Below, in pieces: positions 53,637-60,137 of a DNA stretch of 64,000 nucleotides (positions are counted from its first letter, which is position 1; each line of letters starts with the position of its first letter). The stretch lies in the NCBI GenBank assembly GCA_900316445.1, contig ONCZ01000020.1, forward strand, positions 17,438 through 81,437, in the 5' to 3' direction. The DNA comes from an uncultured Prevotellaceae bacterium (GTDB lineage Bacteria; Bacteroidota; Bacteroidia; Bacteroidales; Bacteroidaceae). Both the position numbers and the translations under genes were made by a program. The notes beneath the pieces are model-generated. The model did no database searches. It was not told the DNA's origin and saw nothing but the letters and a program-made list of their open reading frames with translations.

Positions 53637-54458
53637 TCAACGCCCTGAGCGGAAGACAAACCAAACGTGCATGGCGATGGTGGAGAGCCAGCCGTAGTGG
53701 CGGGTCATGACGCGGAAACGCTCTAGGAGCGACTCGCGGTGATGAAGCGTGGTCTGACCTTCCTCGGTGTAGTTGGCTACAACCATGTGGAGGTTGTGAA
53801 GGGGAACGTTTTCCTTGGCGGCGGCCTTCATGATGCGGATGCACCAATCGACATCGGCAGAATAACGATAGCGGAGGTCGTAAGGCGTGGCGATGGCAAA
53901 GTCGGTACGGGCGTAGAAGGCCTGATGACAGACGAGCATGCCGTGACGGAAGGATTTCCAGGTGAGGTGCTCCGGGGGAGAGAGACGGCGATGGTGAAGG
54001 AACCGGCCTTCGGCATCGACGATATCGGTTTCGCCATAGAGGACGGCGGGGAGGTCACACTGGGGACAGTCCCCCTGTAATCCGCTGCGCTCCTCACAGA
54101 GGGGACAGTCCCCATTGTGAGATAAAGACGCCACGATGCTACTGACTGTATCGGAGGCGGGGAGGAAGTCACCGGCATTGAGGAAACAGACATAGTCGCC
54201 ATCAAGGGAACGGAGTCCTTTGTTCATTGCGTCGTAGATGCCGTGGTCTGGCTCGGAGATGACCTGAATACGATGGCCGTTGTCGGCAGCATTAGAGCGC
54301 CGGATGTAGTCATCGACAATCTGAAGGGTGCCGTCTGTGGAAGCCCCATCTATAATCAGATGTACGATATCGCGATAATCCTGCTGAAGCACGCTGTCGA
54401 GTGTGCGCTTCAGCACCTGAGCGGCATTGTAGGTTATCGTGACGTAAGTAATGACCAT
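53637..54458 (-). CDS. Glycosyltransferase family 2 with a repeat-encoded insert
   Basis: A 273-residue GT-A glycosyltransferase: VITYVTITYNAAQVLKRTLDSVLQQ at the N-terminus, HLIIDGASTDGTLQI (the first acidic motif), SEPDHGIYDAMNKGLRSLDGDYVCFLNAGD (DxD-type region) and YGETDIVDAEGRF. Probably adds a sugar in surface polysaccharide synthesis, paired with the GT4 gene 31 bp upstream. Odd point: residues about 113-134 (NGDCPLCEERSGLQGDCPQC) interrupt the loop before YGETDIV. This stretch looks like a zinc-binding CxxC pair but is the translation of a GGGGACAGTCCCC palindromic element, so I do not read it as a metal site. Confidence 0.88.
   Translation of the reverse strand: MVITYVTITYNAAQVLKRTLDSVLQQDYRDIVHLIIDGASTDGTLQIVDDYIRRSNAADNGHRIQVISEPDHGIYDAMNKGLRSLDGDYVCFLNAGDFLPASDTVSSIVASLSHNGDCPLCEERSGLQGDCPQCDLPAVLYGETDIVDAEGRFLHHRRLSPPEHLTWKSFRHGMLVCHQAFYARTDFAIATPYDLRYRYSADVDWCIRIMKAAAKENVPLHNLHMVVANYTEEGQTTLHHRESLLERFRVMTRHYGWLSTIAMHVWFVFRSGR
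54056..54119. repeat. Inverted GGGGACAGTCCCC element inside the GT2 gene
   Basis: Arms 54056-54078 and 54095-54119 each carry GGGGACAGTCCCC and are inverted to each other around a 16-bp spacer; the whole is in frame (GDCPLCEERSGLQGDCPQC). Near-identical to 52096-52120. Confidence 0.87.
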
Positions 54459-54459
54459 T

Positions 54460-54507
54460 GTATATTGTTTATAGTTTAAAGTTTATTGTTTATAGTTTAT
54501 AGTGTTT
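54460..54507. repeat. Degenerate AT-rich array between the glycosyltransferase genes
   Basis: Five copies of a TTTATAGTTTA-like 8-9 bp unit. It fills the gap and encodes the last residues (KHYKL) and stop of the GT4 gene. Confidence 0.72.
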
Positions 54508-55749
54508 GAAGGCCATGGCCTGCTGATAGACGTCGATATAGCGGATGGCGACGCTCTGCTGGGAGTAAGCCTGTGAGACCTTGCGCACACAGTCGTCGCT
54601 GAGCGACTGATAGTGCGTGGAGGTGAGCACCCATCGGATGCCACGGGCGAGGTCGTCGGCACTGCGGTATTCGGCCACGTAGCCGTTGCGCTTGTGGTCG
54701 ATCTCCTCAGGGATGCCGCCCACACGGAAACCCACGCAGGGCAGTCCACAGGCCATCGCCTCCATAATGGTGTTGGGCAGGTTCTCGGACAACGAGGGGA
54801 GCACGAACACGTCGGCAGCCTGATAGATATCGACGATGCGCCGCTCATCGTTGACGTAGCCTAAGGGGATGGCCTGGAGCGAGAGCTGGGGCGTGACCTC
54901 CTCGGCATGACCGCCCAGGATCAGGACGGTGGCACTGGTGAGGTCGTGCAACAGGCGACAGGCCTCGATGAGATAGCCCATGCCCTTGTTCTCGTTGGTG
55001 ACGCGCTGGGAAGCGAAGAGGATATACTGGCGGTCGAGGGGCAGGCCGAGACGCCGACGGGCCTCCTGACGGTCGCCGCGATGATAGATGTGGGTGTCGA
55101 TGGGATTGGGGATGCTGGTGATCTTCTGTCCCTGAAGCAGGGCACTGGCCTTCGCCTCCCCTTCGAGCCAACGGCTGCAGGCGACGTAGTAGATGTTCTC
55201 GCCGTCGAGCATCCGCTCCTTCTTGTGCCATACGCTGGTGGAGAGGTCGTTGTCGGAGCCTCCGCCGGGAAGCAGGCGGCAGTGGTGACAGACGGAAGTG
55301 AAATGGCGACAGCCGAGGGTGACATGACAGAGGGCCGTAGCAGGCCAGATGTCGTGCATCGTCCAGACCACAGGCTTGCCTGAACGCAGGATCTTTCGGA
55401 TGGAGCCGAGGGAGAGCATGCCCTGGTTGATCCAGTGGAGGTGGATGACGTCGGCCTCCTTGAACTCCGGCAGGCTGGTGATGTCGGAACCGGCATTGGC
55501 AAGGTCGATCTCAAAGAGATGACGGCGGGAGAACAGCAGCCGGCAGTAGATGACGAAGCGTTCCCAGAGGAAATGCCAGTGGAGCAGGGGTGACTTGGGC
55601 AGGGCGATGACGGTGAGTGAGTCGCTGAGTTTGTCGCGTACCAGCATCTTCGCCTTGACCCCGTTGTTGTTGAGGGCCATCATCAGACGGTTGGCTGCGA
55701 CGGCAGCACCGCCCGAACGGTCGCTGGTATTGACAATTAAAACCCGCAT
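54490..55749 (-). CDS. Glycosyltransferase family 4
   Basis: A 419-residue GT-B glycosyltransferase. N-terminal Rossmann half with MRVLIVNTSDRSGGAAVAANRLMMALN and ADVIHLHWINQGMLS, and GKPVVWTMHDIWPATALCHVTLGC; C-terminal half with YILFASQRVTNENKGMGYLIEA and the nucleotide-sugar site FVLPSLSENLPNTIMEAMACGLPCVGFRVGGIPE, containing the EX7E pattern. Likely transfers a hexose to a surface glycan. Upstream of the GT2 gene on the same strand. The C-terminal residues come from a repeat array, so the native end may have been slightly different. Confidence 0.92.
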   Translation of the reverse strand: MRVLIVNTSDRSGGAAVAANRLMMALNNNGVKAKMLVRDKLSDSLTVIALPKSPLLHWHFLWERFVIYCRLLFSRRHLFEIDLANAGSDITSLPEFKEADVIHLHWINQGMLSLGSIRKILRSGKPVVWTMHDIWPATALCHVTLGCRHFTSVCHHCRLLPGGGSDNDLSTSVWHKKERMLDGENIYYVACSRWLEGEAKASALLQGQKITSIPNPIDTHIYHRGDRQEARRRLGLPLDRQYILFASQRVTNENKGMGYLIEACRLLHDLTSATVLILGGHAEEVTPQLSLQAIPLGYVNDERRIVDIYQAADVFVLPSLSENLPNTIMEAMACGLPCVGFRVGGIPEEIDHKRNGYVAEYRSADDLARGIRWVLTSTHYQSLSDDCVRKVSQAYSQQSVAIRYIDVYQQAMAFKHYKL

Positions 55750-55751
55750 GG

Positions 55752-55779
55752 GATTGACGATTTACGGATTTACGATTTG
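55752..55779. repeat. Degenerate ATTTACG array at the end of the coiled-coil gene
   Basis: Three copies of GATTTACG-like units; gives the final Lys-Ser codons and stop of the 55770-56339 gene. Same family as 6058-6091 and 14125-14163. Confidence 0.7.
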
Positions 55780-56339
55780 CCTTCGGCTTCCTTTTCGCGA
55801 CGTTTCTGCGCTTTGCGGGCTTCTTTCTCAAGGCGCTTCTGTTCCTTGCGGAGTTCCTTCTCACGACGCTTCTGCTCCTTGGCAAGTTCCTTCTCGCGTT
55901 TGCGCTGTTCTTTCTGCAGCCGCTTCAGTTCCTTGGCACTCTGCTTGGCGGTCTCGCGCTCGGTCTTGATAGTCTCCTTCGTCTGAACAGCCTCCTCGAG
56001 TTTGTCGTGGATCGTGTCCTTGTTGAAGGTGAACACCATGCCCAGGATGCCTACGGAGAGGGTATTGTCCTTGCCCTTGAGATGAACAGAAGTGGTATTG
56101 AAGACGAAGTAGTTGTTCTCCCTGAGCTTCGAGTTGAGGGCGGTCTCTGCGGTCTTGACGACAATACCCCGTCCGATCTTGGCCAGTGCGTTGTCGCCCA
56201 GACGGACCCGGGCCTCTTCGTCGACGTATTCCTCGATGGCCTTCATCATAGCCTCCTTATGTTGCTCCTTGTCGGGGCGCGTCAGGATAAGGATCACGGC
56301 AACCAACAGGAAGATGAGTATGATCAGTAAATTCTTCAT
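55770..56339 (-). CDS. Membrane-anchored DUF4359-like protein with a highly charged coiled coil
   Basis: A 189-residue protein. Residues 1-20 (MKNLLIILIFLLVAVILILT) form one membrane helix or uncleaved signal. The middle, about 25-115, resembles DUF4359 proteins: RPDKEQHKEAMMKAIEEY, then ENNYFVFNTTSVHLKG and LSVGILGMVFTF. From residue about 120 to the end comes a Lys/Arg/Glu-only helix with a degenerate heptad-like repeat (KEQKRREKELRKEQKR). Family match is tentative. The charged helix could bind nucleic acid or ribosomes or simply be a spacer; I see no direct evidence. First gene of a minus-strand run with the two glycosyltransferases; promoter CAAAGGTA at 56378-56385. Confidence 0.7.
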   Translation of the reverse strand: MKNLLIILIFLLVAVILILTRPDKEQHKEAMMKAIEEYVDEEARVRLGDNALAKIGRGIVVKTAETALNSKLRENNYFVFNTTSVHLKGKDNTLSVGILGMVFTFNKDTIHDKLEEAVQTKETIKTERETAKQSAKELKRLQKEQRKREKELAKEQKRREKELRKEQKRLEKEARKAQKRREKEAEGKS

Positions 56340-56377
56340 ATACCTTATTTATATATATATATTACTTTTTTGACGGT

Positions 56378-56385
56378 GCAAAGGT
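56378..56385 (-). promoter_or_regulatory. Promoter -7 element of the coiled-coil gene
   Basis: TACCTTTG on the minus strand followed by CACCG, 38 bp before the start codon. Confidence 0.65.
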
Positions 56386-56524
56386 ACTAAAAAAGAAGTG
56401 AAAAATAACGGCTAAAAGGGGAAAAGTTGGTGTTATCGCACACATTCCCTTGATTTAAGTCAAGAATAAAGGGTAAATATACACTTAAAATGCATAAACT
56501 CTTGCGAGATTCGAAAAATCGTCG

Positions 56525-56532
56525 TACCTTTG
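56525..56532 (+). promoter_or_regulatory. Promoter -7 element of the candidate small transcript
   Basis: TACCTTTG followed by CATCG, with no protein gene starting downstream for 600 bp. It would drive the 200-nt transcript that ends at the 56723-56752 hairpin. Confidence 0.65.
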
Positions 56533-56628
56533 CATCGTCAAAAGGTTAATAGATTGTTTTAGGTTAGTAGTAATATTTATAGTTTTAGGTTTTTAGTTAT
56601 TGGTAAAAGAAAGTAACAGGAGGCAATT

Positions 56629-56661
56629 GTGAAATTCCCTTTTAAACTTTCAAATTTTTAG
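56629..56661 (+). CDS. Mini-ORF behind a perfect Shine-Dalgarno
   Basis: GTG start at 56629, ten codons reading MKFPFKLSNF, then TAG. AGGAGG at 56618-56623 lies 5 nt upstream of the start. Strong Shine-Dalgarno sequences are rare in Bacteroidota, so its presence before so short an ORF is notable. Either a leader peptide or a chance match; not supported beyond the signal itself. Confidence 0.35.
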   Translation: MKFPFKLSNF

Positions 56662-56722
56662 CCCAAAAGGCTGAAAATTTCTTTTAGAGAAAAGGATTTT
56701 TAGTTAAACATAGGCTTTTTCA

Positions 56723-56752
56723 GATGCCGCGGCTCGCGAGAGTCGCGGCATC
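56723..56752 (+). terminator. Strong intrinsic terminator of the small transcript
   Basis: GATGCCGCGGCTC and GAGTCGCGGCATC pair over 13 bp (one G-U) with a GCGA loop, followed by ATTCTTTT. Confidence 0.9.
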
Positions 56753-57041
56753 ATTCTTTTATTCATACGAGTTCTGCATATTTTCTCAAAATTTCTGCAT
56801 TCGTGAGGCTACAGAGAGTCAGCGAGGCATTTTGATAAAGAGTTTGGGTAAGACTAAACAGAATGACATCAACTCCCCATTACGGGGCAAAGGCACGCCT
56901 TGCAGAAATGATGTATCATAAATAATATTATAGGGACTATTTTTCCCCATGTGGGACTACCATTTCTCCGGCGATTTGTAATTTTGTACCCAAAATAAAT
57001 AAAAAACAGCTCACAATGAACGTTTTCCGCAAAATAATGCG

Positions 57042-57049
57042 TACCTTTG
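57042..57049 (+). promoter_or_regulatory. Promoter -7 element of the TPR-AraC regulator
   Basis: TACCTTTG followed by CACCG, about 100 bp before the start codon, leaving an untranslated leader of roughly 93 nt. Confidence 0.6.
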
Positions 57050-57149
57050 CACCGTGTGGCTCACACTTCTTTTGGTTATGAAATAACTGTATGAGAACTA
57101 TCCTGCTGATGAAAATGACGGTACCGACATCTCCATCTTTAATTATTGA

Positions 57150-58835
57150 ATGAGACAAACGATATATTTTATATTATTATGCGCAGTGCTATCCATCGTT
57201 GGTTGCATGAACTGCAGCGAAACCACGGATGACGAAAAGTCAAAAGCCGCGTGGCAGAAGTATCACGAAGCACGCAAGGCAGGGGATCCGGAGCGTTTAT
57301 TGGCAGTCATCGACAGCATGGAGCAGGAGGAAATTGTCAGCCCGGCGAAGGCCGACCACATGCGAGGACTTGGCTACGATGCCGGTTGGCAGATGCGAAT
57401 AGCAGAGCATTACTATAAGAAGGCTTACGAAAAGTATGCCCTCAACCCTTCACAAGACTGGGACAGCTATACTGACGCAGGCTACCGCTGGGCATATCTG
57501 CGTTTCGGTCGGGGCGACACTGAGGGCGCGTTGAATGTTATCACCGGGCTGCTGCCACAAGCCAAGGAAAATAAGGCATTCCCCAAAATGTTAGAGGCAG
57601 GGTTGCTGATGCTGATGGCAGACTGCCAGATACAACTACACCAAAACGACGAGGCACGCCGCAACTGGCAGAAGGCCTATGAGATACAGCAGTCCAATAA
57701 AGATAATCAAGCAGCAGTCTTGCCCTGGATAAGTCTGAGCATATCCGCCAGTCTTTTCAATATGGGTGATGTCGAAGGGGCACAGGAGTGGCTTGAACGT
57801 GCAGAACTGGAGTTCCCCCAATATGAACAACAGGGCGACTCGCTCATCATAGAGGAATGGAAAGGTCATTTTGCCCTCTGGAGGGCACGCTACCTACAGG
57901 CGACAGGCCATGTCGCCGAAGCCGCTGCCACCTACGCAGCCGTTCCACGCAGTTACATCATGGAACCCCGTGGCTATATGGAGGCGGCAGAATACCTGAT
58001 GGATGCCGGCCGCTACGATGAGGCTGCCTATTGGTACGAACAGATGGACAGTTCCTACGTGGCTACCGACGGCGCGCAGATGACCTTCGAGAATATCGCC
58101 TCACGCCTGTCTCCCCGTTATTCAGCCTACCGCAAGGCTGGGCGTAACGGTGATGCCATAGTTATTGCCGACAGCATCAGCGCCGCCATCGACTCTGCCC
58201 TTGTCTGGCAGAAAAAGAACGAAGCCAGCGAGTTGTCCATCATTTACCAGACACATGAAAAGGAACTTGCCCTGGAAGAGTCAGAAGCCAAGACCGCCAT
58301 CTATCGCATCCTCGCCGTCACAACCTTCCTCGTCTGCCTGATTATCGCCTATCTGCTTTGGCGCTCCTATAAATATAATAAGGTGCTGACAGAAAAGAAC
58401 CGCAGGCTCTACGAGCAGATTGAGCAGCACGAACAAGAACAGCGGCAGTCTATCGAGCAGCTGGAGGCCGCTCCCGAAGAAAGCCTCACCGCCGAGCTGC
58501 AACTCTACCGCCGTCTCTGCGCACTGATGGCTGAGCAGCGCCCCTATACCGACGAGAACCTGAACCGCGACACGCTGGCCCAGCTCCTCGGCACCAACGC
58601 CAAATACGTGGTGCAGACTATCCGTGAGTGTTCCCACGGCGAGACCGTCGGCGACTTCATCAACCGTTATCGCTTGGAGTACGTAGCCCACCTCCTGAAG
58701 ACCACCGACGACCCCATTGGCGTCATTGGTGAGCTCTCCGGCATTCCCAGTCGCGTCACGCTGTCACGTCTCTTCCGCAACGCCTACGGTATGACCTGCC
58801 GTGAGTATCGGCAGGTTTCGCAGCAAAAAGAGTAG
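57150..58835 (+). CDS. Membrane AraC-family regulator with periplasmic TPRs
   Basis: A 561-residue one-protein sensor-regulator. N-terminal signal MRQTIYFILLCAVLSIVGC with a possible lipobox (Cys19), a TPR-like helical region (residues about 30-370, e.g. AEHYYKKAYEKYALNPSQDW and QNDEARRNWQKAYEIQQ), one membrane helix (ILAVTTFLVCLIIAYLLW, near 390), a coiled-coil linker (YEQIEQHEQEQRQSIEQLE), and a C-terminal AraC HTH (LAQLLGTNAKYVVQTI, VIGELSGIPSRVTLSRLFRNAYGMTCREY). Such TPR-TM-AraC regulators are common in Bacteroidales. Likely controls the downstream secreted-protein block, inferred from position only. Confidence 0.88.
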   Translation: MRQTIYFILLCAVLSIVGCMNCSETTDDEKSKAAWQKYHEARKAGDPERLLAVIDSMEQEEIVSPAKADHMRGLGYDAGWQMRIAEHYYKKAYEKYALNPSQDWDSYTDAGYRWAYLRFGRGDTEGALNVITGLLPQAKENKAFPKMLEAGLLMLMADCQIQLHQNDEARRNWQKAYEIQQSNKDNQAAVLPWISLSISASLFNMGDVEGAQEWLERAELEFPQYEQQGDSLIIEEWKGHFALWRARYLQATGHVAEAAATYAAVPRSYIMEPRGYMEAAEYLMDAGRYDEAAYWYEQMDSSYVATDGAQMTFENIASRLSPRYSAYRKAGRNGDAIVIADSISAAIDSALVWQKKNEASELSIIYQTHEKELALEESEAKTAIYRILAVTTFLVCLIIAYLLWRSYKYNKVLTEKNRRLYEQIEQHEQEQRQSIEQLEAAPEESLTAELQLYRRLCALMAEQRPYTDENLNRDTLAQLLGTNAKYVVQTIRECSHGETVGDFINRYRLEYVAHLLKTTDDPIGVIGELSGIPSRVTLSRLFRNAYGMTCREYRQVSQQKE

Positions 58836-58907
58836 AATTCCCAGATTTGAAACATTTATTCCCACCAGTGAAACATCCGTTTCGCTGGTTTCTTGTATCT
58901 TTGCCCC
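58825..58907 (+). repeat. 83-bp direct repeat, first copy (terminator plus promoter)
   Basis: Identical at 82 of 83 positions to 63445-63527, exactly 4620 bp downstream. It includes the last two codons and stop of the upstream gene, a 10-bp hairpin CCAGTGAAAC/GTTTCGCTGG with an ATCC loop (58866-58889), and the TATCTTTG promoter element at 58896-58903 of the next gene. Confidence 0.95.
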
Positions 58908-58935
58908 CAAAATCTAAAAAAACATCGTTTATTAA

Positions 58936-59145
58936 ATGGATACATTAGCAGTCATCATCATCGCGTGCCTCGTGACCATCGTCATTCTGGTGCTTATTGT
59001 GCGCAATTCAATGCTTAGCAACAAAATCACTGATAAAACTGTGGAGTATGATCGTCTAAAACGCGAGAACGACTCGTTGGAGAAGGAGTATAAGGAATTG
59101 GCTGACGAACTCAACAAAACAAAATTAAATCATGACAATAAATAA
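58936..59145 (+). CDS. Small membrane protein with a coiled coil
   Basis: A 69-residue protein: MDTLAVIIIACLVTIVILVLIV forms one membrane helix, followed by a charged amphipathic helix (YDRLKRENDSLEKEYKELADELNKTKLN) likely to form a coiled coil in the cytosol. No known family. Starts 33 bp after a consensus promoter contained in the 83-bp repeat. The second repeat copy is followed by another tiny membrane protein beginning MDANLIF (63549-63638), which looks like a paralogue of its N-terminus. Next gene begins 10 bp downstream. Confidence 0.72.
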   Translation: MDTLAVIIIACLVTIVILVLIVRNSMLSNKITDKTVEYDRLKRENDSLEKEYKELADELNKTKLNHDNK

Positions 59146-59154
59146 TTAACGATT

Positions 59155-60111
59155 ATGAAAAAGATTATAATGACCTATGCAGCCGGAAGAATGGTGCTCA
59201 CCTTCTTCTTTTGCTGCGCATTGACAACAGTAGTGAACGCTCAGACGGCAGAGACCGAAAGCAGTATGGACAAGTATCTGCGCCTGTCGAAGGAGGCCGA
59301 CGAGAACCCCACTAACTGGCAGGCTCAGTTAGAGATGGGCCACATGCTGCTCGACAAGGAGAGCAGTCTCTACAACCAGTCGCGTGCCGCCAAATACTAT
59401 GAGCGCATCTACCAGCAGGTCGCTGGCTTCAACAAGGAAGTGCCCGACTCCGTCTTCCGCGAGTCGGTTGTCATGCTGATGACGGTGGCTTCCGACAAGA
59501 AGGACCTGAAGAAGGCCTTGTTCTATACTGACGAACTGATGCGTGCTGAGAAAATTGGCATGGACATCAATAAGGATTATGTTATCACCTGCGGCATGAT
59601 GGGCATTGGGCTCAACCTGATAAACGGCGATGCTGCGAAGGCTTTGTGCCACATGCTGGATATGCGCAAACTTGCCACTGCCGACAAGAAAGCGGGTATT
59701 GACTATTCTGATCCGATGACCGTCATGCTGTACGAGAATCTGCTGTCGGAATACCGTAAGTCGTTTGGCGACAAGCTGCCCGAATTAACCTTGGACGGCA
59801 AGAAGTATATCATCATTGCCATGAACCAGTGGAATGTGGAGATGCCGCTGATGGGTTGGTTTGGCGGCGTTGGCGACGATGGTGACGATGAGAGAGCCGA
59901 AGTGCTGAAGTTGTTTTACGGTGAAGATGGCAAGGTCTATGACGACATACATGGCGAAATGATCTACAGTTTCAATTGCAACAAGGATGGTTTCGTGCCC
60001 CAGGAGGGCTACAATGTCCGCATGATTACCGTCACGTCCGAACAGCGGCAGAAGATGGCGGATGCCTACCACAGCTATATGAAGAAGCACAAGAAGGACC
60101 AGAAAAAGTAG
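59155..60111 (+). CDS. Secreted protein of unknown function, TPR-like
   Basis: A 318-residue exported protein. Signal peptide MKKIIMTYAAGRMVLTFFFCCALTTVVNAQ (cleavage near residue 30), then a helical region with a TPR look (DENPTNWQAQLEMGHMLLDKE, AAKYYERIYQQVAG, DLKKALFYTDELMRAEK) and a beta-containing C-terminal part (KKYIIIAMNQWNVEMPLMGWFGG, GEMIYSFNCNKDG). I do not recognise a family. It lies between the small membrane protein and the subtilase, 26 bp before the latter, so the three are probably one operon. Confidence 0.72.
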   Translation: MKKIIMTYAAGRMVLTFFFCCALTTVVNAQTAETESSMDKYLRLSKEADENPTNWQAQLEMGHMLLDKESSLYNQSRAAKYYERIYQQVAGFNKEVPDSVFRESVVMLMTVASDKKDLKKALFYTDELMRAEKIGMDINKDYVITCGMMGIGLNLINGDAAKALCHMLDMRKLATADKKAGIDYSDPMTVMLYENLLSEYRKSFGDKLPELTLDGKKYIIIAMNQWNVEMPLMGWFGGVGDDGDDERAEVLKLFYGEDGKVYDDIHGEMIYSFNCNKDGFVPQEGYNVRMITVTSEQRQKMADAYHSYMKKHKKDQKK

Positions 60112-60137
60112 TTCTACCTATCATAATCATTAAGGAT

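Larger units (their letters stand above)
56539..56760 (+). ncRNA. Candidate small RNA or orphan leader with a 10-codon ORF
   Basis: A stretch with its own promoter consensus upstream and a very strong intrinsic terminator at the end (13-bp stem, GCGA tetraloop, T tract). The body is AT-rich with repeated TTTTAGGTT motifs, and contains AAAAGGCTGAAAATTT-type short pairings. The only translatable feature is a mini-ORF behind a perfect AGGAGG. I do not recognise an Rfam family. It may be a regulatory RNA or a leader detached from its gene. Confidence 0.5.

Noticed and set aside
54056-54119. Zinc-binding CxxC...CxxC pair in the GT2 glycosyltransferase
   Set aside because: The cysteines come from the two arms of a GGGGACAGTCCCC palindrome; a metal site would be accidental.
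56724-56921. 65-codon plus-strand open frame
   Set aside because: Begins inside the terminator hairpin stem and has no protein-like pattern.
59976-60137. 54-residue N-terminal extension of the subtilase
   Set aside because: Overlaps the end of the preceding gene in another frame; the ATG at 60138 gives a clean signal peptide.
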